From an uncultured Alistipes sp. (GTDB lineage: Bacteria; Bacteroidota; Bacteroidia; Bacteroidales; Rikenellaceae), in NCBI GenBank assembly GCA_944320985.1, contig CALUJN010000045.1, forward strand, positions 1 through 58,622: 58,622 bases of DNA. The letters run 5' to 3'. The notes beneath the pieces were generated by a model. That model saw nothing but the letters and a program-made list of their open reading frames with translations, was not told the DNA's origin and ran no database searches. The position numbers and the translations under genes are program-made. This document shows, piece by piece, positions 17,406 to 27,159 of this stretch. The first letter of the stretch is position 1; the number at the start of each line of letters is the position of its first letter.

Positions 17406-18788
17406 ATGATCCTTACAGAGACATCTGCGGAGCGTATCCGGTCGCTTGCCGCCGCGCAGAAAGCCTGGTTCCGAACGGGAGCCACGCGCCCCGAATCTTT
17501 CCGTCGGACGATGCTGCGCCGACTGGATGCCGCTCTCACGAACTGGGAAGATCGTCTGTGCGACGCCTTGTGGCAGGATCTGCACAAGTCGCGGGAGGAG
17601 GCCGTCCTTACGGAGCTGAGCATCATTCGCCGTGAGATCCGTCATCATCTGCACAACCTGCACGAGTGGATGCGTCCCGAGCGTCGTGCGACTCCGATGA
17701 AGCTGCTCCCGGCCCGGAGCCGGATCCTTTTCGAACCCCTGGGACAGGCGTTGATCGTCGCCCCGTGGAACTACCCCGTGCAGTTGTTGCTGAATCCCCT
17801 CGTAGGAGCCATCTCGGCGGGGTGTACTGCCGTCCTGAAACCTTCGCCCCACACGCCGCATGTGGCCCGTGTACTTGAAGGACTGATCGGCGAGATTTTT
17901 GACGAAGAGTATGTTGCCGTCGTTCAGGGGGGCCGCGAAGTCAATACGCAGCTCTTCGGGATGCGGTGGGACGTGATCTTCTTCACGGGGAGTCCGGCGC
18001 TGGGACGCGTTGTGATGCGTGCCGCGGCGGAGCACCTCACTCCCGTTATTCTGGAGTTGGGCGGCAAAAGCCCCTGCATCGTGGACCGGGATGCCGATCT
18101 GCGGATTGCGGCCCGGCGCATCGCCTGGGGCAAGACCATCAATGCGGGCCAAACCTGTGTGGCTCCGGATTATCTTCTGATCCACAGTGCATTGCGCGAC
18201 GCCTTCGTCGAGGCCTATGCCCGGGCCGTACGGCAGCTGCACGGCGAGGATCCCCGCAAGAGCCCGCATTACGTGCGGATGGTCGATGAACGGGCTTTCG
18301 AGCGGGTCTGCGGATATCTTACGCAGGGTAAGATTCTTTTCGGCGGACGAACGGATGCCGCGGAGCGCTACATCGAACCGACACTCCTGGGCGAAGTTGC
18401 TCCCGAATCCCCGGTCATGCAGGAGGAGATCTTCGGTCCGGTGCTTCCGGTGCTTACCTTTGAAGAGCGGGACGAGGTTGTGGACTTCATCACCGCGCGT
18501 GAAAAGCCGCTGGCCCTCTATTACTTCGGCCCGGAGGAGTCCGGACGGGAGATATTGCGGCGTACGTCGTCGGGCGGCGCATGTCTCAACGATACGATCA
18601 TGCATCTGGTCAACGACCACTTGCCGTTTGGCGGCGTGGGTAATTCCGGGATGGGGCGCTATCACGGGCGCGACAGTTTCGAGTCCTTTTCGCATCGTCG
18701 GGCGGTGTTGGAGGTCCCCGGGCGCTTTGATCTGCCGTTCCGCTATCCGCCCTACCGCTGGTTCCGCTGGGTGAGGAAGATGCTCTGA
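17406..18788 (+). CDS. NAD(P)-dependent aldehyde dehydrogenase, class 3-like
   Basis: This 460-residue enzyme oxidises an aldehyde to the acid in the cytoplasm. It contains the Rossmann signature FFTGSPALGRVVM, the catalytic Glu217 in ILELGGKSP and the nucleophile Cys251 in NAGQTCVAPDYL. The short length and APWNYPVQLLLNPLVGAI segment resemble class 3 / fatty-aldehyde dehydrogenases of the YwdH/AlkH type. All catalytic residues are intact. It appears monocistronic between the Bat operon and rnpB. The physiological substrate is unknown. Confidence 0.93.
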   Translation: MILTETSAERIRSLAAAQKAWFRTGATRPESFRRTMLRRLDAALTNWEDRLCDALWQDLHKSREEAVLTELSIIRREIRHHLHNLHEWMRPERRATPMKLLPARSRILFEPLGQALIVAPWNYPVQLLLNPLVGAISAGCTAVLKPSPHTPHVARVLEGLIGEIFDEEYVAVVQGGREVNTQLFGMRWDVIFFTGSPALGRVVMRAAAEHLTPVILELGGKSPCIVDRDADLRIAARRIAWGKTINAGQTCVAPDYLLIHSALRDAFVEAYARAVRQLHGEDPRKSPHYVRMVDERAFERVCGYLTQGKILFGGRTDAAERYIEPTLLGEVAPESPVMQEEIFGPVLPVLTFEERDEVVDFITAREKPLALYYFGPEESGREILRRTSSGGACLNDTIMHLVNDHLPFGGVGNSGMGRYHGRDSFESFSHRRAVLEVPGRFDLPFRYPPYRWFRWVRKML

Positions 18789-18896
18789 GCAGGCGTGGCG
18801 CCCGCATCCGCGGCCCGGGGCCGCGAAACAACGACCGCCGAATCCCTCCTGCCGGAAAATCCGACATGCAAAGATCCCGATACCGCATTTTTTTCC

Positions 18897-18904
18897 TATC
18901 TTTG
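18897..18904 (+). promoter_or_regulatory. Promoter -7 element of rnpB
   Basis: TATCTTTG, an exact TAnnTTTG match, ends four bases before the first base of the RNase P P1 helix at 18909. This calibrates -7 to start-site geometry for other promoters in the window. Confidence 0.7.
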
Positions 18905-18908
18905 CCCC

Positions 18909-19320
18909 GCAGGTCCGCTCTGTCGCTGCCGGCCGATGGCCGGGGGAGGAAAGTCCGGGCAACGCAGAGCGCCACGCAAGCTAACGACTTGATGGCCGTG
19001 AGGTCATGGTAGCGTAACAGAAAACAACCGCCGATAAAGGTGTTCGGGGGCGGCCGACATGCCCGGAAGGGTGTGCGGATCCGAACCCGGAATTTCCGAT
19101 CGGTAAGGGTGAAAAGGCGGGGTAAGAGCCCACCGCGGAGGCAGTGATGTCGTCCGGCCGTACGTCCCGTGGGTTGCAAGACCGTGTATACCGGCAATTA
19201 AGGGTTGCTCGTCCGATGCCGGGGGGTAGGTTGCTGGAGGCGGCAGGTGACTGTCGTCGTAGATAAATGACAGAGGCCCGGGGTTCGCTCCGGGAACAGA
19301 ACCCGGCTTACAGGGCCTGC
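18909..19320 (+). ncRNA. rnpB: RNase P RNA
   Basis: This is the catalytic RNA that removes tRNA 5' leaders. Conserved blocks are visible: GGAGGAAAGTCCGGGC (CR-I, P4 5' strand), ACAGAAAACAACCGCC, GGTAAGGGTGAAAAGG with GGTAAGAGCCCACCG (CR-II/III region), and the 3' strand of P4 near GACAGAGGCCCGG. The ends are set by P1 pairing of GCAGGTCC (18909-18916) with GGGCCTGC (19313-19320). The length of about 412 is normal for bacterial type A. It has its own promoter and a strong terminator. Confidence 0.96.
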
Positions 19321-19328
19321 ACGTACAA

Positions 19329-19366
19329 AGAGGGCTTCGCTCCATGTGGCGAAGCCCTCTTTTTTA
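19329..19366 (+). terminator. Terminator of rnpB
   Basis: AGAGGGCTTCGC pairs perfectly with GCGAAGCCCTCT across an 8-base loop and is followed by TTTTTTAT. This is a canonical Rho-independent terminator directly after the RNA 3' end. Confidence 0.93.
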
Positions 19367-19459
19367 TGGGTTCAAGGTCTTTTCCCCGGGCTATCCCTCC
19401 TCTCCATTGGAGGGGTGCCGGTCGGTTCGGATCCAGGGAGATCTGCCGTGTAAATTCGT

Positions 19460-20722
19460 CTACATCAACCCCATGCGCTTGCGGGCAAAGGGAATGACCC
19501 AGGCGGGGGCCTGCTGCTTCGACAACAGATCGCGCATGTAATCCATGTAGGGCTCCGCGTGTCGGAAATAGGCTTTCAGCCCTTCGCAGAGGGAGTTCTT
19601 GCGGCAGCCGTCCGAACCCGTCTCAAAGCGGTGTTTCGGGCATTCGCCCCGGCAGGCGAAGTAGTATTTGCAGCGCAGGCATTCGGCCGGCAGGGCATTA
19701 CGCTTCGCCAGGCCGAAATCGCGGCGTTTTTTCGAGCGGTAGATCTCCGCCAGGGTTGTTTCGCGGATGTTGCCCAGCAGATATTCCGGATAGACGAAGT
19801 GGTCGCACGAATAGACGTCGCCGTTGTGCTCGACGACCAGGGCGTCTCCGCATGTCTCACCCATCGAGCAGACGCCCGGCTGAGCTCCGCACCATTGGGC
19901 CAGCGTGGCGTCGAACATCTGCACGAAGGTTCGTCCCACGTCGCTGACGACCCATTCGTCGAAGATGTCGCACAGGAAACGTCCGTATCCTTCGGCCGTG
20001 ACGGACCATTCGGCCAGGCGGGCACCCTCCCGCTCCGGGGAGACGATCAGCGGACGGTGGAAGTCCTCGATGTCGACGACATGCTCCACGGCCGGCAGGA
20101 ACTGCATGTATTTGCTGTGGACCGTGTCGCGGAAGAAGCGGTAGATCTCCGCACCGCGCCCCTCGCAGCGGCGGTTCACGACACTGAGCGTGTTGTACTC
20201 CACGCCGCTGTGCTGGAACAGGTCGATCGTGTGCATCACCCGCTCGAAGGTCGGCTTGCCGCCCTTCGTCACGCGGAAGGCATCGTGAATGTCCTGCGGG
20301 CCGTCGAGCGAGATGCCCACCAGGAAGTTGTTTCCGGCAAAGAGGTCGCACCACGCCTCGTCGACCAGCGTACCGTTGGTCTGCAGGGAATTCTCGATGC
20401 GTTTGCCGTCGGCATATTTTTGCTGCAGCTCCATCGCCTTGCGGTAGAAGTCGATTCCCAGCAGCAGGGGTTCTCCGCCGTGCCAGCAGAACTGCACGAC
20501 ATCTACCTCGTTGGCTTCGATATACTGGCGGATGTAGCGTTCGAGCAGTTCGTCGCTCATCACGGCCTGATGGCCGCCGTACTGTACGGCCTTGTCCAGA
20601 TAGTAGCAGTAGTGGCAGTCGAGGTTGCAGGTCGAGCCGGCGGGTTTGAGCATCGTCGTAAAGGCCACGGGGCCCACCTGTTTCTCGGCATCGCGGAAGG
20701 TAAAGATATCCTTGTTTTTCAT
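19460..20722 (-). CDS. Radical SAM anaerobic sulfatase-maturating enzyme-like protein (SPASM)
   Basis: This 420-residue protein has the radical SAM CxxxCxxC motif in CNLDCHYCYY (C32, C36, C39) and the segment FCWHGGEPLLLG typical of anSME. The Cys-rich SPASM C terminus includes CGDALVVEHNGDVYSCDHFVYPEYLLGN and CLRCKYYFACRGECPKHRF, which hold two auxiliary 4Fe-4S clusters. anSME enzymes convert a Cys or Ser of type I sulfatases to formylglycine in the cytoplasm. No sulfatase is encoded in this window, so it must serve genes elsewhere or, less likely, another substrate. It is convergent with rnpB and divergent from the receptor pseudogene. Confidence 0.9.
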   Translation of the reverse strand: MKNKDIFTFRDAEKQVGPVAFTTMLKPAGSTCNLDCHYCYYLDKAVQYGGHQAVMSDELLERYIRQYIEANEVDVVQFCWHGGEPLLLGIDFYRKAMELQQKYADGKRIENSLQTNGTLVDEAWCDLFAGNNFLVGISLDGPQDIHDAFRVTKGGKPTFERVMHTIDLFQHSGVEYNTLSVVNRRCEGRGAEIYRFFRDTVHSKYMQFLPAVEHVVDIEDFHRPLIVSPEREGARLAEWSVTAEGYGRFLCDIFDEWVVSDVGRTFVQMFDATLAQWCGAQPGVCSMGETCGDALVVEHNGDVYSCDHFVYPEYLLGNIRETTLAEIYRSKKRRDFGLAKRNALPAECLRCKYYFACRGECPKHRFETGSDGCRKNSLCEGLKAYFRHAEPYMDYMRDLLSKQQAPAWVIPFARKRMGLM

Positions 20723-20776
20723 CGGTCGGTCGTTTTCGGAGTCGGCTTTTCGCGCTCTCCATTCAGTTTATAGCAA

Positions 20777-20784
20777 CAAATATA
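20777..20784 (-). promoter_or_regulatory. Candidate -7 element of the anSME-like gene
   Basis: The minus strand reads TATATTTG, an exact TAnnTTTG match, 54 bases upstream of the start codon at 20722. Confidence 0.5.
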
Positions 20785-20880
20785 CGCAAAAGTGGGATGT
20801 AAAAAGACCGATTCAACCGCAATTTTTGCCGAATGACCGCCATATTCTATGAAAAAGGGGATCAAACTAACAAAAAAAGC

Positions 20881-20888
20881 TATCTTTA
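20881..20888 (+). promoter_or_regulatory. Candidate -7 element of the split receptor gene
   Basis: TATCTTTA differs from TAnnTTTG only in the last base and lies 22 bases upstream of the ATG at 20911. The call is weak because the -33 region is not clear. Confidence 0.35.
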
Positions 20889-20910
20889 CCCTTCAAAAGT
20901 GTGGAAAACG

Positions 20911-23736
20911 ATGAATCTGCGAAAAACGTTTGTTCTGAGTTGTTTGGGCGCGCTTCTTGCGGGGGGGCTGCGTGCCCAGACGGGAAGTGTCCGTTTCCGT
21001 GTGGCTGACCGTGTGACCCGTGATGCCGTCATCGGAGCCGTTGCCGAGTTGCGCAACCGGACGGATTCGCTCACCCAGCCGCTTTATACGGCATCGGGAA
21101 CAGACGGCCAGGTCCATTTTTCCCGGGTTCCGGCCGGCGAATACCGATTGAATCTCTCTTCGCTGGGATACGATTCGTTGCGCCGGGATCTGCACGTCGC
21201 CTCTTCGGAGGTCGTACTCGATACATTGTGGCTCGAGCCTCGAGCCGAGGCGATCGACGGCGTAGTCATCGAAACTCCGGCCCTGCGCTCCTCCGTACAT
21301 GGGGATACGCTCTCCTACCATGCTTCGGCCTACAAGGTGGCCTTCGGTGCCGATGCCGGCTCGCTTCTCGAAAAGATGCCCGGACTGGAGATCGCCGACG
21401 GAGGAATCGCCGCACAGGGACGCACGATTCAACGCGTCTTTGTCGACGGGCGCGAATTTTTCGGCAACGACGTCATGTCGGCCATCCGCAACATTCCGGC
21501 CGACATGATTGAAAGCATCGACGTCTACAACTCGCAGAGTGACCAGTCGGAGTTCGCGGGCGTGGACATCGGCGACGGATTCACGGCCCTGAATATCGTT
21601 ACACGCCCCGACAAGCGCCGCGGAGCCTTCGGGCGTCTCTTCGGAGCCTATGGAATCCCCGACAAATACATCGGCGGCGGCAACGTCAACATCTTCAATA
21701 ACGACCGTCGCATCACGGTCATCGGCATGGTGAACAACGTCAGCATCCAGAACTTCTCCTTCGAGGACATCCTCGGAACCACCGAGGAGTCGGGGCGCGG
21801 CCCGACGGACAAAAATTTCATGGTCAAGCCCCTTGACGGTATCTCGACGGTTCAGGCCCTGGGTGTCAACTACAGCGACGACTGGGGGTCGAAGGCCAAG
21901 ATTGCGGCCAGCTACTTCTTCAATCGCACGGACAACCACAACCTCAGCCAGACCGAACGTCAGAACTTCACTTCGACCGACAAACTGGTGCTCTACGACG
22001 ACGAGAACAACTCCCGGACGTTGAATCTCAACCACCGGTTCAATTCGCGCTTCGACTACAAGATCGCAACGGACCACTCGCTGATGATGCGTACGTCGTT
22101 TAGCCTGCAGGATAACGAGAGCGTGAGTGAACTTCTCAGCCGCACCGACAACCGCTTCTCGGAGGACGACATCCGTTTCGTCTACCGGCGCCGCAACTTC
22201 GGCGACAACGACAGTTGGGGTCTTAACTTTTCGAACCAGTTGCTCTATCGCTACCGCCTGCCGGGTAGCATGCCGCAAAATCTGACCGTGGGAGTCGGAG
22301 GCAGTTATCGCGGATACGAACAGCTGAGCCAACCGCGGCAATATACGTTCCGGGATCCCGACAATACGACGTGCGACACGACCGACTACTCGTCGCGCAA
22401 TATCACCCGTACGGACCGTAACCAGCCCGGCTATCAGCTCAATGCGGCGGTCGGCTACACGCGTTCGTTGACCAGGCGTTCGCGCATGAATTTCGAATAC
22501 CGATGCACCTATGCCGACAACAGCGTTGAACGAAATACCTATGTGCTGACTGCCGAGAATCGTTTTCCGGAGGAGCGCAATGCGAAGCAGTCGGCCGAAT
22601 ACGGCTATTCGTAACTGACGCACCGTGTGGGTGCGACCTACCAATACTATTTCAAGAACACGCGGGTAGCCACGACGCTCTACTACCAGCATGTCGGTTT
22701 TTCGGGCGATTACCGCTTTCCCTATCCGGACGCGACCGAGGCGACGTTCAACAACCTCACCTACAATGCCGTGGCGAACATCGCCATCAATCGGAACAAT
22801 ACGTTGAAGTTCAATGCTTCGGGGCGTACGTCGAATCCCCGGGCCACCGATCTGCAGAACATCGTCAATACGACGAACCGGCAGAACGTCGTGGCTGGAA
22901 ATCCGGGACTCGATCCGGTCTATACCCACCGCCTCTCGGGACAGTACATCCGTACGAATCCCGAACGGGGCCGGACCTTTACCCTTTCGGCGGAGTTTGC
23001 GGCCAGTCCCAATACCTTTGCCGATTCGCTGGTGATCGATACGCCGGATTTCGTCATCGATGACGAGGGTACCGCACTGGGTGAAGGCAACCAGTTCATC
23101 CGCCCGATCAACCTCTCCGGATACCGGCATCTCCGGGCTCAGATCAATTACGGTTTCCCGATTCGCTGGCTGCGTTCGAACCTCAACCTGCGGGGCGGCA
23201 TTACCATGAGCCGCCTGCCCAGTATCATCAACGGCGTACGCAACAACCTCTCGAACCGGGCCTACAACCTCGGGGCCGTGCTCGGAAGCAACATCTCCGA
23301 ATCCGTCGATTTCCGCCTGAGCTACACCGGGGGCTATCAGGAGAGTCTCAACTCGTCGCAGACGCGCAATCTGGACAACACCTATTTCAGCCAGCTGGTC
23401 CGGGGCGAGACGACCTTTGTCATCCGCAACCGCCTGGTCATCCGGGCCAATGCCGACTATAACTATTATCGGGGCCTCACCGACCCGTTTCTTGAGGAGC
23501 GGTTCATCTGCAATGTGCTGCTGGGGGTGAAACTGTTCCGCAACCGCCTGGGAGAGGTGAGCGTCGGAGTGAACGACCTGTTTGACCAGAACGGTACGAC
23601 GTTCCGCCGGGCCGTCACCGGTACGACGCTCCGTTATGTTACGAACCTTGCCGTGGGACGTTACGTGGCCTTCCAGCTTACCTATAACCTCCGTCTCTAC
23701 AAACGGACCGGCATCCCGGGTCTGACAACCCCATGA
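20911..23736 (+). pseudogene. TonB-dependent-type outer-membrane receptor interrupted by one in-frame TAA
   Basis: Two open segments, 20911-22614 and 22615-23736, are in the same frame and separated only by a TAA codon at 22612-22614, with no frameshift. Together they encode about 941 residues. These comprise a signal peptide (MNLRKTFVLSCLGALLAGG, then LRAQ), a carboxypeptidase-regulatory-like beta-sandwich (about 28-115), a plug-like domain (VDGREFFGNDVMSAIRNIPA) and a long barrel. This layout is that of the OMP_b-brl_3-type receptors. The barrel continues across the stop (AEYGYS, stop, LTHRVGATYQYYF), so the mutation removes the C-terminal 40 percent and the final barrel strands. The product cannot fold as an intact receptor unless the stop is read through. 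The stop of the second part overlaps the tex start by four bases. Confidence 0.88.
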
Positions 23737-25880
23737 AACACCGACACACGATGTTAGAAGAGATTATTGCCCGTCAATTGCAGCTTGCCCTGCCTCGCGT
23801 CCAGGGGGCTGTCCGCCTGTTACGCGAGGGAGCTACGATCCCCTTTATCAGCCGCTACCGCAAGGAGGCTACCGGTTCGCTCGACGAGGTGCAGGTCGCC
23901 GCTATCCAGGAGCAGTTGGAGCGGCTGACTGAGCTCGAAGCCCGCAAACGAACCGTTCTCGAAACGATCGAAAACCAGGGAGCCTTGACGCCCGAACTGC
24001 AGCGGCGGATCGAGGCGTGCTGGGATCCGGCTTCGCTCGAGGATCTCTACCTGCCGTACCGCCCCAAACGTCGCACGCGTGCCACAATTGCCCGGGAGCG
24101 GGGTCTGGAGCCTCTTGCCGATCTGCTGCAGGCGCAACAGTGCCGCAACCTGGCGGAGCAGGCCCGGCGTTTTGTCTCGGCCGAGGTCCCGACTCCCGAC
24201 GCGGCGATTGCCGGGGCGTGTGACATCGTAGCCGAACGGATCTCGGAGGATGAACGGGCCCGCAGCCTTCTGCGTGGAATGTTCGTCCGGGAGGGGGTTG
24301 TCCGTTCGCGGGTGGTCAAGGGCAAGGAGGCCGAAGGGGCGAAGTATGCCGACTATTTCGATGCTTCGGCGCCGTTGCGCAGGATCGCTTCGCACCGTTA
24401 TCTGGCCATGCGCCGCGGTGAGGAGGAGGGCTTTCTGCGGATCTCGGTCGATATCGATGCCGCGCGTTGTACGGAGGAGCTCCGGCGTCGTTTCATCCGC
24501 CCGGGATCAACCACGCGGCGATGGCTGGAGGAGGCTGTCGCGGATTCGTTCAAACGGCTGCTGCGCCCGTCGCTCGAAACCGAATGCCTTGCGGCCGCCA
24601 AGGAGCGTGCCGATGATGAGGCGATCCGGATTTTTGCCGAGAACCTCCGACAGCTGCTGCTGGCCTCGCCTCTCGGGCAGAAGCGCGTGATTGCGCTGGA
24701 TCCCGGATTCCGCACCGGCTGCAAGGTCGTCGTTCTCGATTCGCAGGGGAACCTGCTCGACCATACGACCATCTATCCCCATCCGCCTCAAAATCGCCGC
24801 GAGGAGGCTGCCGCGACGTTGAAAACCCTGGCCGCCCGTTATCGTACGGAGGCCTTTGCCGTAGGTGACGGAACGGCCGGACGTGAAACCGAATCCTTCG
24901 TGCGGGCGCTCGGTCTGGAGGGTATTGAGCTCTTCTCCGTCAGTGAGGACGGTGCTTCGGTCTACTCCGCATCGGCTACGGCGCGCGAGGAGTTCCCCGA
25001 TCAGGATGTCACGGTCCGCGGGGCCATCAGCATCGGACGCCGACTGATCGATCCGTTGTCGGAGCTGGTCAAGATCGAACCCAGGTCGATCGGCGTCGGG
25101 CAATATCAGCACAGCGTCGACCAGACGAAGCTCAAAAACCGGCTCCATGTCGTGGTCGAAAGTTGCGTGAACCGGGTCGGGGTCAATATCAATACTGCGT
25201 CGAAACACATCCTGACCTATGTTTCGGGTCTGGGGCCGGCTTTGGCCGAGAATATCGTCGCCTATCGTGCCGCCAATGGTGATTTTCCCACGCGCCGGGC
25301 GTTGCTCAAGGTGCCGCGTCTGGGTGCCAGGGCCTTCGAACAGGCTGCCGGGTTCCTTCGGGTTGTCGGAGGTGACAATCCGCTGGACAACAGTGCCGTG
25401 CACCCCGAATCATACCGTGTCGTGGAGCGGATGGCCGCCGACCGGGGTGTCAGCGTCAAGCGCTTTCTGGAGGATCGGTCGCTGCGTGAGGGAATCCGCC
25501 CCGAGCAGTATGTCGACGAACGGGTCGGGCTGCCTACCGTGCAGGATATCCTCGAGGCGCTGGACAAACGCGGGCTCGATCCCCGGGAGCCGCTGCATGG
25601 TTTTGCCTTTGCTCCCGACATCCATACGATCGACGACCTGCGCCCGGGGATGCTTCTGCCGGGAATCGTCACCAATATCACGGCTTTCGGAGCCTTTGTT
25701 GACATCGGTGTCAAGCAGGACGGACTGGTTCATGTCTCGCAGTTGGCCGACCGATATGTCTCCTCGCCGTCCGAGGTGGTGCGTCTGGGGCAGCAGGTTG
25801 AGGTGCGCGTTATGGAGATCGATGCCGTTCGCGGACGGATTTCCCTCTCGATGCGTCGCCATGGAACAACCGCTTCGTGA
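23733..25880 (+). CDS. tex: RNA-binding transcriptional accessory protein Tex
   Basis: This 715-residue cytoplasmic nucleic-acid-binding protein has the Tex N-terminal helical region (ATIPFISRYRKEATGSLDEVQ), the YqgF/RNase H-like domain (VIALDPGFRTGCKVVVLD), tandem helix-hairpin-helix segments (GLGPALAENIVAYRAANG) and a C-terminal S1 domain (GIVTNITAFGAFVDIGVKQDG). The length is normal. The ATG at 23733 overlaps the receptor stop; an ATG at 23751 is also possible. If the genes are co-transcribed, the nonsense mutation in the receptor may lower tex expression through lost coupling, though a separate promoter cannot be excluded. Confidence 0.95.
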   Translation: MKHRHTMLEEIIARQLQLALPRVQGAVRLLREGATIPFISRYRKEATGSLDEVQVAAIQEQLERLTELEARKRTVLETIENQGALTPELQRRIEACWDPASLEDLYLPYRPKRRTRATIARERGLEPLADLLQAQQCRNLAEQARRFVSAEVPTPDAAIAGACDIVAERISEDERARSLLRGMFVREGVVRSRVVKGKEAEGAKYADYFDASAPLRRIASHRYLAMRRGEEEGFLRISVDIDAARCTEELRRRFIRPGSTTRRWLEEAVADSFKRLLRPSLETECLAAAKERADDEAIRIFAENLRQLLLASPLGQKRVIALDPGFRTGCKVVVLDSQGNLLDHTTIYPHPPQNRREEAAATLKTLAARYRTEAFAVGDGTAGRETESFVRALGLEGIELFSVSEDGASVYSASATAREEFPDQDVTVRGAISIGRRLIDPLSELVKIEPRSIGVGQYQHSVDQTKLKNRLHVVVESCVNRVGVNINTASKHILTYVSGLGPALAENIVAYRAANGDFPTRRALLKVPRLGARAFEQAAGFLRVVGGDNPLDNSAVHPESYRVVERMAADRGVSVKRFLEDRSLREGIRPEQYVDERVGLPTVQDILEALDKRGLDPREPLHGFAFAPDIHTIDDLRPGMLLPGIVTNITAFGAFVDIGVKQDGLVHVSQLADRYVSSPSEVVRLGQQVEVRVMEIDAVRGRISLSMRRHGTTAS

Positions 25881-25992
25881 TAGCGTCGTTCGTGTCGGGA
25901 ATGCCCCGGGCGGAGCATGAGGAGGCGTCGAAAACAGGAAAAATGATACGAAATTCCGGAATCGGTTTCATGCCCGAAACGCAAACGGTCTT

Positions 25993-26000
25993 TATCTTTG
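25993..26000 (+). promoter_or_regulatory. Promoter -7 element of the flavodoxin gene
   Basis: TATCTTTG exactly matches TAnnTTTG and lies 27 bases upstream of the ATG at 26028, in the 147-base gap after tex. Confidence 0.6.
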
Positions 26001-26027
26001 CTCTGAAACCGAAACAATGAATCGAAT

Positions 26028-26588
26028 ATGAAAAAACAACTTCTTTTTCCGCTGTTTCTCTTCATGGGCTCGGCCGTTACGGCTCAGGAATCTTCGCATC
26101 AGGAGGCAGCTTCGACGCGCATCCTTGTGGCTTACTTTTCGGCGAGCGGGACTACTGCGGCTGTGGCCCGGCAGTTGGCAGCCGTAACGGATGCCGATCT
26201 TTTTGCCATCACGCCGGAAAAACCTTATGACGCGGCCGATCTGGACTGGCACGACGCCCGTTCGCGCAGCTCGGTGGAGATGAACGATCCGCAGTCGCGG
26301 CCTGCTTTGGCCCGCACTTGCGATCGTATGTCCGATTACGAGGTGGTCTTCATCGGCTATCCGATCTGGTGGGATCTGGCCCCGCGAATCGTCAACACGT
26401 TCCTCGAGCGTCACGACCTGAAGGGTAAACGTCTCATTCCCTTCGCTACCTCGGGAGGCAGCTCTATCACGCACAGCGTTTTGAGCCTCAAGCAACTTTA
26501 TCCGGACCTTGACTGGACGGAAGGCCGATTGCTGAACCGTGCCGACGAGGCTGCCGTTCGTCGATGGGTTGGAACGCTCGGGCTTTGA
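26028..26588 (+). CDS. Exported flavodoxin-like protein
   Basis: This 186-residue protein has a signal peptide (about 1-20, ending AVTAQ) and a flavodoxin_4-type domain. The FMN phosphate loop FSASGTTAAVA follows the first strand ILVAYFS, and YPIWWDLAPRIVNTFLE forms the isoalloxazine side. Export is unusual for classical flavodoxins but recurrent in this Bacteroidetes subfamily. The role is presumably a periplasmic or membrane-side flavin redox reaction and is not proven. It is a single gene with its own promoter and a strong terminator. Confidence 0.88.
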   Translation: MKKQLLFPLFLFMGSAVTAQESSHQEAASTRILVAYFSASGTTAAVARQLAAVTDADLFAITPEKPYDAADLDWHDARSRSSVEMNDPQSRPALARTCDRMSDYEVVFIGYPIWWDLAPRIVNTFLERHDLKGKRLIPFATSGGSSITHSVLSLKQLYPDLDWTEGRLLNRADEAAVRRWVGTLGL

Positions 26589-26618
26589 ATCGGGCCCGTA
26601 GCGGAAATTGCCGGATGC

Positions 26619-26661
26619 ATAAAATCGCAGCTGATTGATGTTCAGCTGCGATTTTATTTTT
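26619..26661 (+). terminator. Terminator of the flavodoxin gene
   Basis: ATAAAATCGCAGCTGA pairs perfectly with its complement across a 7-base loop and is followed by a T-rich run. It is symmetrical enough to act in both directions. Confidence 0.9.
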
Positions 26662-26762
26662 CGGAGTCTGCCGGATTTTAACAGCCTGTATTATAGGATT
26701 TTGTGATTCATGCATTCGTAAATGCGGGCACGGCGCGGATACGTAATCGCATCAAATGATGA

Positions 26763-26990
26763 GTTTATGGCAAAAGTTGCGTATGTATTGCCCAAGGAGA
26801 GAATGTCGCCAAGGAGTCTCGGATCAATTTTCGGGTTCCATTTCCCGGGAACTCCGAAGAAGCGCGGAATGAACAGCGTCTCGGATATGTTGATCCGGTT
26901 GTGCCGTCCTATGTCTGGTTGAACGATAGCGGATTTGCTGCTGGATTCCCTTTTTTCCAAATAGCCGATCGGGAAACGATCTGCGTGTAA
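26763..26990 (+). pseudogene. Possible remnant of a protein C terminus, unrecognised
   Basis: An open stretch of 75 codons lies between a TGA at 26760 and a TAA at 26988, has no in-frame ATG, and reads like protein: RVPFPGNSEEARNEQRLGYV and later WLNDSGFAAGFPFFQI, then ending ETICV. The composition is plausible for a secreted Bacteroidetes protein, but I recognise no family. Lacking a start, it may be the tail of a deleted gene. The rest of the interval 26670-27159 shows no gene, only AT-rich sequence leading to the next lipoprotein gene. Confidence 0.3.
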
Positions 26991-27159
26991 TGTTGGAAGC
27001 GTTTTTTACCTGCTTTTGACGGTGCTTCGGTTATGGTTGATGTATTATGGAATTGTGCGTGTTTACGGGGATCCATTTTATTCGTATATTCGCCTCCTTT
27101 CTTTTCAAAAGGAGATCAGGGTATGTACATTCGGAAAACGGAATGTGACAAGAAAGAAT

